A DNA stretch of 64,000 nt, taken from Xestospongia muta (Eukaryota; Porifera; Demospongiae; Haplosclerida; Petrosiidae). Each line of letters starts with the position of its first letter. Position 1 is the stretch's first letter. The position numbers and the translations under genes are program-made. The notes beneath the pieces are model-generated. The model was not told where the DNA came from. It saw nothing but the letters and a program-made list of their open reading frames with translations, and did not search any database. This document shows, piece after piece, positions 25,210 to 42,591 of the stretch. The stretch covers positions 8,358,919-8,422,918 of the forward strand of contig OY848921.1 in assembly GCA_963693285.1 (NCBI GenBank), given 5' to 3'.

Positions 25210-28200
25210 ATACAACAACAATTATTACCAGTGCATATGATATAGTATGTATGTATGTATAGCCACAGATATATGTCTAGTATATGGATGCAGTACTCTG
25301 CAGTTATTAAAACTATTTATAAAATTTTAATAACTATATATTGACTTCAAAGTAACTCAGAAAATCAAAAATAAATATTTGCATAGGCTCATTATAATTA
25401 ATATGTATTAATATGTCATGAATCTTACTAAAGATGATAATGATTGTTTATAAAAACTACACTATGAAAATGCAGTAGTAGCTCATTTCACAAATTTATA
25501 AACTGTTTTTCACAACAGTTTGATCCAGAATTGATAAACAGTGGATGTATAGTTACTGAATGGACAACTTAATTAAACTAATAGGTTTATTATTATTAAT
25601 AAATCACAGAATTATTTGTAATTTACTTATAATGTAATGATAAGAGTTAGAATTGATCTCTAATAACAGGTTATCTAATGATTACAATCAGTATTAACTA
25701 ACAAAATTAATATATTAATCAATTAGTTCACTCGAACTTATTTTTTTTAAAAGTGATCTTTAAAATTTTAGTACAAGAGATGAGCTCTCTCTGGAGCTAT
25801 AAGATCGTTAGAAAGCTCCTTCATAAGATACAAGTCAAGAGGTCAAAAACGTATGCTCTCAGTATAAAGACTGCATGAATATTAATAAAAACTATGTAGC
25901 ATTATATGTACAATAGCTTTGCAATTGACGTCTGAAACGTTATGAGCAGTTTTCAGTTTTCTAGAAAACTTCACAATTACCATTAGAATTACAATAAGCC
26001 TGCTTTATACCAATATAATTGAGATGGTATATTAAATAATATATAATACACAGGTGATAGCTATGAAAGGTTTCTAGGCCATAGATTTAACGATACAATA
26101 AAATGATATCTAATGTACTTTTATCAGTGACACTTAAAATAGCATTTCAACCATTGTTTTTGTTACCATAATCTCATCAATATTATATAAGCCCAATATT
26201 GAGTTGCCCACAAAACCAAAACTGGTCTAACTCAATACATATAAAGTCAAATAGAAGCCAAAAAGTACTCTTTGTAGTTTATGTCTAATAAACCCTAACT
26301 ACAAGGGAGAGAAAGATACTATTTCAACTTAACTAACTGGATTAGTTTCAGTTGGTGAAATAATATCTGCTTATAGCTTCAATTAAAGCCATGATCAATT
26401 ACTATAACAAAGTGGGTGTAAAAGCAATGTGGTTGTAGATGTAACTAGTTGGCTAACCACTTTATGCATATTAAGTTACACTAGTTTTGGGCTTGTAGCA
26501 ACTTAGAATGGGCTTACATCATATTGATGAAACTGTGGTAACAAAGACCTCAGTTAAAATGACAAAATGCTTTTTCAGTGTATAGAAGACACTGCTATAT
26601 ATAATAGTACATTGCCTGATAACTTATATAATCACATGATCTTTTAATGTAATCACATGATCTTTTACAGGATACATTTGCAGCAAGTGATTAGTTTAAC
26701 TTTCCAATTACCTCATGAAGTCTTTTACTTAAATTATTACTACTAGTAGTCTCTTCACCCTCTCTCAATTTTTGTTCTAAAACTATTTTATGCAAATCTC
26801 GAGCAGGTTTATCAGCACTCTCTGTAATATAAAAAGATATAATATACAGTAGAATTCAATAAATATTATCTTTATTGTCACATTGAAGTTTATGGTTAGT
26901 AGTAATTGTGTTGTGATATATACCATATCCATAATATAGTCCCATATCAATGTCCCAATCATCTTCTTTAGAGCATTTCTCATCAAAATCTGCAAAAATG
27001 ATTGAAAATAATTATATTACTACCGTTAGTTGTGTAGCATATATATAGTAATATATTTATGATCACTTATTAATTACAGCTGTAACTTTACAATTATTAC
27101 CTCCATCTTGTTGATCCCAATAGTTGGCATCTGTATAAAATACTAATCCACTACTTCCTTTGTCCCAAACTACTTCCATTTCTTCCTCAAAAAGTCGCTC
27201 TGCAGTTCTTTCCTATAAATAAAAAAAGAAAATCATTTAGTCTTTAGAGTAAACTATTACTTGTTTGTCAACATCATTATGTAATGCTTCATATCTCTCC
27301 CATTCTTCAGCATCAAATTCATCATCCTAAATATTAAAAGAAAACAATACATAAATACAATATAATATATATATTATATATAAGAGATTATAATATTAAT
27401 ATAATCTCTGTAATATCATATTAGTTCTAAAAGATACCAGTTACATAGTATACCATTGCCAACTGATTACACGTAGTAAGTCTTCAAGTCATATAACTTT
27501 GACAATTACGTATGAATGTGGTTTCCATAGTAACCCAAATCAAGCTACAAATTAGTTTGGTTTAAAATAACTCATGCACTTTAACAATGACATATAATAA
27601 ATAATAATACATTATGTGTTATAATGTACTGAGCTATAACTAATATATCATGAAGGTTATAATGTACTGAGCTATAGATAATATAACATGAAGGTTATAA
27701 TGTACTGAGCTATAACTAATATATCATGAAGGTTATAATGTACTGAGCTATAACTAATATATCATGAAGGTTATAATGTACTGAGCTATAACTAATATAT
27801 CATGAAGGTTATAATGTACTGAGCTATAACTAATATATCATGAAGGTTATAATGTACTGAGCTACAGCTAATATATCATAAGGTTATAATAACTTATATT
27901 AACTATAATATCATAGAAGTATTTTATTTGATGCTGTGAGATAGAACATAATATAGTTTATGTCTCGACATACACTCTGTACATTCTCTGCTTGATCTTC
28001 ATCACTATATTGTTCTTCAATATCATCTTTCTTTGCTTTCTTTCTTGTTCTTTTATTCCCATCTTGTTTTTCTTTCTGTTTCTTCCTCAAATCACTCAGT
28101 TGGTTTCCCTTTCTTCCCGGACCATAGTCCAAAGGGACAGCACTGTACATTCTCCTGATATGAGATAATGGAAACTTTAGTTTCAGTTTTCGAATCACAC

Positions 28201-28956
28201 TGGGTGGCAATTGACAGGATTGAATTAGTGTACGAAAAACTGACAAAGGTGTACCCACGTTCCCCTGAGGCATTACCTTTGGTGGATTAAGCTCGGGCAA
28301 AGAAAGAACATCATGCATTAAATTTATGGTTGGTGGATTGTTGGAGAAAGAAGCACTGGTATCTGGCATAATAGCTTGCTTCTCAGTTCCTATCATAACA
28401 GAGAGTAGTAAGTTGGATCATACATGAGATGGCGACCGTTCTTTCTTTACTCACCTGATGTTGTACGTTCTGTCGTTGGTGCTTGTATTTGTTGCAATCT
28501 AACTTTATGTTGTGAGATTACTTCATTGTGTTCTCCACTTGTCCAATGTTGATTGTTATACTTCATGAACTCTTTCTCCATTTCTTTCTTCACTGCTACC
28601 ACACAACACAATGTATCTGCTTTCACTGACAGTGTAGAGCAACTCGTTGAGAGGTTCTCACCATGCAAGGTGCCTGTGGCAACCACACGAGACACATCTA
28701 ATTGATGACCATCTAATTGTCTTTTTTCTTCCTCATTCCTTCTCTCTTCTATCTCAATGCTATTTTCTGGTCTGCTAGAGGATTCTGTAGTTGATCTGAC
28801 CTTGCGATACTCTGGTCTATGTCGAAAATGAAAACAAGCAAACCCATTGTTTTCAATAAGATGTGAAAAAAATGATCTTAAATTGTAGGAATGAAATCCT
28901 CCTGGAATATTTCCTATAAGATAGAAATGACTACCTATATACACATTAGAATCCAT
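24409..28956 (-). CDS. GPATCH3: G-patch domain-containing protein 3
   Basis: Eight exons on the minus strand: 28455-28956, 27974-28389, 27261-27326, 27101-27212, 26924-26989, 26712-26821, 24658-24806, 24409-24583; 531 residues (human 525). The N-terminal block (SHFYLIGNIPGGFHS, FACFHFRHRPEY) matches the family's RRM-like start. LPELNPPKVMPQGNVGTPL is a signature shared with human LPELNPPVLMPRGNVGTPL. The C-terminal G-patch is GIGSKLMEEKGWRKGKGLGK, followed by GLGYVRNDDGYHGEKL and LISTIYDKP. G-patch proteins commonly activate DEAH helicases; vertebrate GPATCH3 is linked to antiviral signalling and nuclear processes, which cannot be judged here. A basic and acidic linker lies in the second exon. 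The ATG at 28954-28956 was chosen because it begins the conserved block and lies just inside the divergent promoter with NCLX copy 1. Confidence 0.92.
26180..26560. repeat. Second diverged copy of the 23.3-kb fold-back family
   Basis: Within the long GPATCH3 intron, GCCCAATATTGAGTTG...AAAACCAAAACTGGTCTAACTCAATA, then GCCAAAAAGTACTCTTTGTAGTTTAT and ATTTCAACTTAACTAAC, run in the same order as 23353-23475. An inverted partner containing AAGTTACACTAGTTTTGGGCTTGTAGCAACTTAGAATGGGC-like sequence lies near 26470-26520. Confidence 0.6.
27600..27890 (+). repeat. Approx. 38-bp tandem repeat in GPATCH3 intron
   Basis: Seven or so nearly identical units (GGTTATAATGTACTGAGC plus TATAACTAATATATCATGAA) with no variable spacers between them. 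Confidence 0.9.
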
Positions 28957-29158
28957 TTCTCTTATATTAATAAATGATAGTTTTAAAAGGCGGGGCTGAT
29001 TGTAAGCCACGCCCATTCGACAGTGTAACAATGTTATTGATAGCACGAGACAAAACAAAGACGTGATGCTGATAGAGTCTTCATCAATACGATCAAGACT
29101 GCTGACTAAATGAGAAAGAATTTTTAAGAACAGCTGGACTCCTGAGGAGTTAACTACA
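28957..29158. promoter_or_regulatory. Divergent GPATCH3/NCLX-1 promoter
   Basis: 202 bp between the two ATGs. No TATA box is obvious. Short enough that the two genes very likely share a nucleosome-free region. Confidence 0.45.
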
Positions 29159-34601
<5,443 letters not shown>

Positions 34602-34787
34602 ATTGTATAATACAAACTAAATTATTTAATAATATATTGTATTATAATTTGTATATGTATATATATTATTATAAGCAATGTCACTGGTTTATTTTAGATT
34701 TTTACAAGAAACTTATTAATTATTGTTTTAAATATTTAATAAGATTTCAAAAAGTGGGTGTAGCTGTGACACTGCAAACTTCGAGTG

Positions 34788-37700
34788 ATGAGAAGAACCG
34801 CTGACCTTGAGTGTATACTTGGAGCTCAGAGACTAAGACAGATCTTCAAATGTCTAGGATTCGCTTTTCTTTTTGTCTGGATCTTGTTTGGTAACTATGG
34901 TCCAAGAGTTGAGGAAAATAGAGTAAGGACAAGAAAACTATTATCTCTTCAACTGCCACAAAACTTCTCTGGTAATGATGATATTGAGGTTAGAAGAGAG
35001 AGAGAGAGAGACAAAGAAAAGAGAGAGAGAAAGAGACAAAGAGAGAGAGAGAGAAAAAGAGAGAGAGAGAGTGTGTCAACATACATCATTATATTTATAC
35101 AGTGTAGTGAAATACATGATTATGATGAAGAGTTCTATTGTGACTTTGTCAAAAAAGTTGACTCTTGTGGAGGAGATGAAGGATTTATTGCCTACTTTGA
35201 GTTTGTTTACTGTCTTGTTCCATACAAACTACTACCTTTATCAATGATTATATTGGTATGATAGATGGATGGATTGACAGATGAGTGGACGGCCAAATTG
35301 TTACTATATTTGTTGTTATTTTTGCAGGCTTTTTGGTTGATGTATTTATTTTTATTTCTTGGCACAACAGCAGAAGAATAGTAAGAAATAAACAAGTATA
35401 CTTATATTAATGTCATTTTCATATAGTTTCTGTAGAGCTCTGACTGTGATTACTAAACTACTTCACCTCAATCAAAACGTAGCAATATCCCTCAATATAT
35501 AGCCTACTTACACACAGTTGCACACATGCATTTTATCCCATATTGCATTACCAACTATAGCAATGGTCACTTTCCTTAACCTGCTCTTTCCTCATACGGA
35601 GTAACTCTATTAGCTCTAGGTAATGGAGCACCAGATATATTTAGTGTTTTAGCAGCTTTCAATCATCCAGATGAAAAAAGGACGAGTCTTGCATTTGGAG
35701 CACTCTTTGGTAATACTCCAATCTTAACAGTGCAGTATAATAGTGATTAATGTAATACCATTAGCTTAATTGTCCACATGTAATACTGCAATAGTGGAGA
35801 AATAACAGCTTATAGTGTGCAGTTATATTAAGACTACTTGTCACATGAGAAGATGTTTATATCTTAAGATTGCTATCATGAGATGTCAGTACTACACTAT
35901 CAAAATATTACTACTCTCTCTCTCTTTTTTACTTTCAGGAGCAGGGATGTTTGTCACTACAATGGTAGCTGGTACAGTGGCTATTGTACGTCCTTTTATG
36001 CTAACACGACGTCCGTTCATGAGAGATAACATTTTTTATATTTTTGCTGTATATTGGGCTTTTGTTATGCTCTGGGAGAATAAAATGAACATTGGAATAG
36101 CAATAGGTAAATCACAATAAAGTATATCTATATAATTTGGTAAGACTAATAGTTATTGTTAAATTCTCTTCTAAAATTTAAAAAATGTTAGAAGGTTGTC
36201 TAAATACATGTATACACATTAATATCTTTCTTTATTTTATTTATAAGTGTCTTTGTTTTTTGTCACAGGTTTTCTCACTTACTATGCATTCTATGTTGTA
36301 ATAGTTATTAGTGGCAATCTCATTTATCAAAGATGGCTAAAAAGGAAAGCAGCTATGTTAAAACTGGACAACTCACCCAGTAAGACTATCCATTGAATAG
36401 TAATGGCATTTGGTGTGATATGTCTTTCAGAGTCCCAAGAGAGATCTGGTACAAGTGGTATTATCGTGAGGTATCATGTTAAAGAGAAGACTGACTCAGA
36501 CAAGATGCCAAGCGGAGAAGTGGTTCTAGACAAAAAAAGTTCATCAGAAGAGGAAGAAGAAGAGAAGCTAATGTTAATCAAGAGACCAACAAAACCTCTA
36601 TCTGATGAGAGTGAAGAACAGGAGACAGATGTAAGAAAATGTACCATCATGCTTGTTTTGGAAGCTTTCCAAAAGTTTTCTAAAATCCAGTTAAAAATTA
36701 CATGCTTTGCAGTTATTGAATTGTTCTGTAACATTTCCTTTTGTATGTATAGTTTGTTGAGGATGATCAAGAAAGGTCTAGAGCTACCACACCTGAAGAA
36801 AGATCAGCATTGATAGCATCACAAGAAGTGTATGGTAAAGACACTGATGATGAACATGCAGACAAAGAAGGACACCACAAAACTCATTTGAGGCCAAATA
36901 CTCCGCACTCTCGTCCTCGAAGTCGTGTTGATCAAGTTATTGACAATGTGATGGATGTAGCTGAAGATGTTCTTGTAGGAGGTAACCCTAACTTGGCCAA
37001 AATGTGGCATCAGACATACCAACGTGAGAAGGATCAGGAGAAAGGTAGTCGAGGACCGACTCCTCGTTTTATTATTGAGGAAGGTAAGTTGGATCTGAAA
37101 AACTAACTAGACAATTACAACTATCTTATCAGATCCTCGAGTAATCAGTCCTTCATCATCCGATGATACTTCAGCTGATAATAAGACTGAAACCAGTGAA
37201 GTACAACCTCTCTTAAATGATAGTTGTGTGGTTACCTTTAAACAAAGACAAGTACAAGGGTTCACTAAGTTATTGACTGCTGTGTTCCCATTTGGGAAGA
37301 AATTCCGAGAAATGAATATTATACGGAAGATTGTCCATATCATTAAAGTGTGTTTTATAAGGATATAATGTATTACTTCATTGCTGTCTTTCTGGAGTAA
37401 TTCAGTATTGAAGTAATGGTTTCTTTCTTTCTCTCTTTCTACAGTTCCCTATAAATTTACTTTTGGTATTAACAATACCTGTTGTTGATAAATCCGAACC
37501 TCTTGACAATTGGAATCGCTGGCTGAATATATTAAATTGTATTGTAGCGCCAATATTTGCAAGTCTGACAACTGAAGGTATTAAATTATATTATCATCCA
37601 TTCATCCATTAATCTATACATCTCTTTCTTTCTAGTTGGTCTAATAAAAATTGGTGGCAATGAACACACTCCAGTTATCATTATTGTTGTACCTCTAGCA

Positions 37701-37914
37701 CTAATATTGGCAGGAATAGTTGCATTAACTTCTTCAAATGACAAAAAACCAATATATCATTGTGTAAGATATAGTGTGTGTGTGCGTGTGTGCGTGTATA
37801 TAATCCATTCAAATGATCTGTTTTACAGGTGTTTGCTTGGGCTGGTTTTGTGCTGTCAGTGATTTGGATTTACACTATAGCTAATGAAATAGTGAATTTA
37901 TTACAGGTGAAGAT

Positions 37915-37980
<66 letters not shown>

Positions 37981-39013
37981 ATGTACACAGTAGCTATAAT
38001 AAATAGGAAACAAAGACTATTTTATACATAACAAAGACCTAATAATATTTATATATTGTAACAACTTTGAAAAATCTTAGTGAATTTCAACACTCCTTCT
38101 TTCTTCTTAGGTATTTGGTATTGTCATAAATCTATCAGATGGTATATTAGGTATCACTTTATTAGCCTGGGGTAATAGCATACAAGGTACAATACATGCT
38201 AATAAATGCTTATAATATGATGAAATAATAGATTCTGTTACAAATATTACAATGGCAAGACAGGGATATCCTAGAATGGCAATGGGAGCTTGTTTTGGAG
38301 GACCTCTTTTAAGTAAGGACATATCCTATGATGTGTATGTATACAAATGTGCACAATATTTAGCTAAGTGACATTATATAATGTAATTTACCAATATATT
38401 GTACACTTATTACTGCTCTTAAATGTTGCATTAGATTTTTAAAAATATTATAATGATGCTCTTTGTTCTACTGGTACAAGTACATTTTTAAATAGTAACC
38501 AACATCATTTATATCACCAAGGAAGATCGCCATAGTAACCATCACCACAGTGTCACACTCTAGATATATTAATTGTACAGACCTGTTTGTTGCAGTTATA
38601 TATATATATATATATACCAGTAGTTATTACTATCATTAATTAACTATTAATTAATAACTATTTTATAATTTAGATTTACTTATTGGAGTTGGAATAGCAT
38701 CAGTTGTTAAAGTTATCAGCGAACAAAAGACAACCTTCAATGTAAGTCCATAGATGTTGACTTGTGATACTAAATTATTTATTTATTTATTATATAGCTC
38801 TATTTTACACAAGTAGAGATGTTTGCTGTTCTGTTCCTCTTGTTGAGTTTATCTTCATCTCTTCTTATCACCTCATGTCTTCGATTTAAGATGTACCGTC
38901 TCTATGGTGTTTATTTGTTTGTCTTCTATGCTATTTTTCTGGTAGTTGTTATTTTAGCTGAAGTAGAAGTGTTTGATATTAAAATTGATGGAGTTTTAGA
39001 ACCATTGTTCTAA
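34788..39013 (+). CDS. SLC8B1: NCLX-type sodium/calcium exchanger, tandem copy 2
   Basis: Seventeen exons with exactly the same phases as copy 1, 793 residues, ATG 34788 and TAA 39011-39013. It shares the Cys-bearing N-terminus (CDFVKKVDSCGGDEGFIAYFEFVYC), alpha-1 (VTLLALGNGAPDIFSV) and C-terminus (RLYGVYLFVFYAIFLVVVILAE), so it arose by tandem duplication of a whole spliced gene. In alpha-2 the family's GNSIGD reads GNSIQD (exons 38111-38186 and 38232-38312), and the loop is shorter and unrelated to that of copy 1 apart from NPNLAKMWHQTY. Intron 4 is again AT-AC, while intron 15 has U2-type ends. A GTG codon at 34785 extends the open frame by one but ATG is the sensible start. Transport activity is uncertain given the alpha-2 change. 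Confidence 0.9.
35485..35597 (+). other. U12-type AT-AC intron in NCLX copy 2
   Basis: Begins ATATCCCTC, carries TTTCCTTAAC at 35571-35580 and ends ATAC. Same position and phase as the 30879-30954 intron. Confidence 0.88.
37913..37979 (+). repeat. (CT)n-(CA)n microsatellite in NCLX-2 intron 13
   Basis: About ten CT units followed directly by about 22 CA units. Confidence 0.95.
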
Positions 39014-39154
39014 TGTATTATAATATATAATATATTTTATTGATTTTAAATGATTTTTAACATTGTATTATTGAATATTTGTAGTAATACAATAATTTAA
39101 TAGGAGGAGGGGGTGGTATTAGGGAATTCCCCCAAACTTGTTCCGAAAGGAGAG

Positions 39155-42100
39155 ATGGCTACTAATATCAATATAGGTGAAGGAAATTTGTTTTTTTTGT
39201 GTATAATACATGTACATGTAAGCTTTTATTTAAATTGTAAATGCGTTGTTTTTCATGTATTGTTAATGTACAATTACAATGTAAATTATTAATGCTTTGT
39301 TAAATAAAACTCCGTGTTTGCGTGTCAGTTGTTACGTATTATGTTAACTATAGTGCTACTTTTATTTCTATTCTATAGAAGATATGATTTGTGAATTGAT
39401 AAAACACAATGTTTACGATTGGCACAGTCTTGGTTCTATATTAAAGATTCCTCCACATAAACTCCGATATATTGAAGCACAACATCAAAATTCTCCACCA
39501 TCAAAGAAAGTATCAGAAGTAATTTGTACGTGGGTACAATGTGACAATGAACCCTCATGGGAGAAACTGGGTCTGGCACTTCAAGGTATCCCTGATCATA
39601 AAAATATAGGAGATAAGATCTTACAAACCTATTGTCCTCATTTGGTACCTCCTACTCCTCCAGTACATTTGGTACCTAGAAGTGGAGGTAAGTACTTAAC
39701 AGTCTGTAATTTGGACAAATGGATAAACATGTAGACGGACATGAAAATGGCTAGATGGATGGATAGATGGTTGAGTGGATGTAAAGATGGATAGATGGAT
39801 GGATAGATAGTTGAGTGGATGTAAAGATGGGTAGATGGATGGATAGATAGTTGAGTGGATGTAAAGATGGCTAGATGGATGGATAGATGGTTGAGTGGAC
39901 ATAAAGATGGCTAGATGGATGGATAGATGGATGGATAGACAGATTGGTTGATGGACCGATGATAAAATGAATAAAGTTTTTCTTAAATTTAGGAGAAGAT
40001 GTACAGAGTCTACCAGAGACAGTGACAATTACAGATCAAGCTCCTCCCGTACAAAGACCAACCATATCCTTACAGTATCCATATCAAACCTTAGTACCTA
40101 CCAGCTATCCTATCCACTACCCATATGTATCTGTTCCTGCTACCCCATACCTTCAGCCTCATCAAGCTGTACATAATCCACCTCCTCGCATTCTTTTGCC
40201 ATCTTGTGAACCTGTAAACCTACCACTTGAACATCCATTAATGTTTTCTTCTTATGGAAGTTCACCATCATTGGCTGGGCAGCCTATTGGAGCTGTTGAT
40301 AGCAATAATATTTCCTCTCTTCATGGTGGAGGTCTGCCTGACAGTAATCAGTTACCATGTGAACCCAGCTCAAACATGAGTCAACAGCAGAGTTTATCAA
40401 TAGCCACTCCTTCTCCTCATAGTGGAAATTCATCATCATTGACTGAAGATTGTAGACAGCAACCAGTTTCTGGATATGATACACTGTCTGTTGTGTCAAT
40501 ATCTGAGAATGACCAAATGTTTCGAAAAGTAAGTATAGTTTGTTACTAAATGTGCTTATTTGTCTTGTTTCTTAGCAAAAGACAATAGCCCTACGTCAAA
40601 TCAATAGACTTCAAGGAAAATATGCCACACTGACTTTGAAAGTTATTGAGATTTTTGAGAATGAAAAGATTGACATGAATGAAGTCAAACGTTTTGTTTT
40701 ATTTGTCCTTCCAACATACGACTTCAATTTTTTGGAAGATCACTTGAAAGAACTTCAAAAAAAAGAGACACCACTAGAAGTGTTTCTTTTTCTTAAACAG
40801 TTCAGTAGTTTTAACAACTATGGTCTTATGCAATGTATAATTGAGAAGTTTATCGATAAACAAGCTGGACCGCTGCTTGATGAATACATTACGGAACATG
40901 AAGACTTTGTGGTTTCATGTCCATTGGCTGACTATGCTCTAGCCTATACTGAGACTGCAGCAAAACATACCATGTTAACTCCAAATACCGTCGCTGTACA
41001 CCTCGACAATAGATGGGAACAGAGAATGGTTCGTGAAGCACGACAATTTCAGTATCGAGAGTTCCATCAGTTTTATGTTCCAGAAATGTCATTTAATATG
41101 ACACGATGTGAGAAGAGAACAATTTTCATTGCATGGGAGACAACGGACATTGTTATCAAAAAATTACTAAAGGACTGCAATAGACGTTTCTCTCATCTGA
41201 GAACTCAGGGTGTTTTACAACTTATTATAGGCCCACTGGAAATAGACTTCACAGCACAGAAAAGAGGACCACCAAGTTTTTACAAACTAGAAGTAAATGC
41301 TTGGTCATTCCAGAGACAATTACCAAGAGCTGCCTCATCTCTCACTGTCTGTTCTCATGGAAGTACTGATACACACAGAAGTGGCAAATCTAAAGAGTCT
41401 GGCTATAGCTCAGGTGAATTCAGAATTTATTCAATTTTTATTCATTTCTTGTGCTAACAGGTGTCACAAGTTTGTCAAGTTGTGCAGGGACTATCTCTGG
41501 TAAGTCTATGTCTAGATAAAAACTTGTAATACTATCATTTGTTTTAGAAAAAGACCTAGCTGATGGTGAGATTAAAATCAGTTTTACTGATCTTTCTGAT
41601 CAACAACTAACCGTACAAAAAGGAGAACAAGTCAAGATTATTTCTATCAAAGATCAGTTGGCATATGTAAAAACAGAGAAAGGGTTGTACATGCTAGTTC
41701 CAATAAATATTGTCAAGTATCTGCCTAAAGTACCTGATAGTGACCAACCTCTTAAAAAGGAACACTCTCCATCTCTACAGACTATTGCACCTGAACAAAG
41801 TATAATAACTCGAACAAAACTTGACAAGAATTCTCTCTCAGAAATTGAAAACATAACCCCTCCTTCTTCTCCAACACTGTCTGAACGAAGACGTCCTGAT
41901 ACTCCACCACTTGAAGCCTGTATGGAGGCATTTGATGTGGAATTATCTGATCATCTTAACAGCAAACCCAAATCAGAATCTCCAACAACAGTCCTGAACC
42001 AAGAAGAATATCTTAAACGATTTTATCCTGAAATACCAATTGAACTGTATGGAACAAAATCTTTGAAGAATTTTGCACGCTCAGTTATCAAGTCCATCCG

Positions 42101-42323
42101 ACCTAAATGGTCTCGTAGAACTGATACACAAACTGTAATTTCTGGTAGTCATGGAAAAGCTGAGAAGATCTCATTTCACTCATTAAGAACTATTAAGAAA
42201 ATAGATGTCATGGCTATTGAAAAGCCCAAAAGTTTTAAGAAAACAAAATTTATGGGTGTGGAAAGATTCATCGATAACTTTTCTTTATCAAATCAATATA
42301 ATAGTTCTCTGTCTAATGTTTAG
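39155..42323 (+). CDS. Death-domain protein with C-terminal SH3-like domain
   Basis: Six exons (39155-39176, 39379-39687, 39993-40528, 40576-41413, 41461-41499, 41548-42323), 839 residues. Residues about 8-95 fit a six-helix Death domain (DWHSLGSILKIPPHKLRYIE, VICTWVQCDNEPSWEKLGLAL, IGDKILQTY), a protein-interaction fold of apoptotic and innate immune adaptors. A Pro/Tyr/Ser-rich linker follows to about residue 285. Residues about 290-560 are well-folded-looking but unassigned (FVLFVLPTYDFNFLEDHLKEL, ..., EKRTIFIAWETTDIVIKKLLKDC). Residues about 590-650 resemble SH3 (FTDLSDQQLTVQKGEQVKII ... YMLVPINIVKYLPK), then a Ser/Pro-rich tail ending in basic sequence. A cytoplasmic signalling adaptor is inferred. 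It starts 141 bp after the NCLX-2 stop, on the same strand. I do not recognise a named orthologue. Confidence 0.8.
39715..39965 (+). repeat. ATGGATGGATAGAT minisatellite in death-domain gene intron 2
   Basis: Six units near 30-36 bp (GTGGATGTAAAGATGG and ATAGATGGATGGATAG) filling the 305-bp intron. Confidence 0.9.
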
Positions 42324-42591
42324 TATTTTTTATTGCCATTAATTTTATAATATTTTATTAGAAAATTTGTTAACAAGCTATGATCAGTCACAAGATGATG
42401 TAATGTGTTCAAATAAGAAAAGAAATTGTTTCATTATTCAATGTGAGACATTAGAGTATAGTTTTAGTAGTTGTGTCATAAATATAAAAATATTGTTGCT
42501 ATTTTAAATACAATATCATGTATTGTATAAAATGGAAAAAAAAACTAAAGTCGACTTGACTGACATTCATTGATTGATGAAATTGATTGCA

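Noticed and set aside
27600..27890. CRISPR-like regular repeats
   Set aside because: Head-to-tail repeats with no unique spacers, in an intron of a eukaryotic gene; an ordinary minisatellite.
36819..37022. Minus-strand open frames across NCLX-2 exons
   Set aside because: Antisense shadows of well-supported coding exons.
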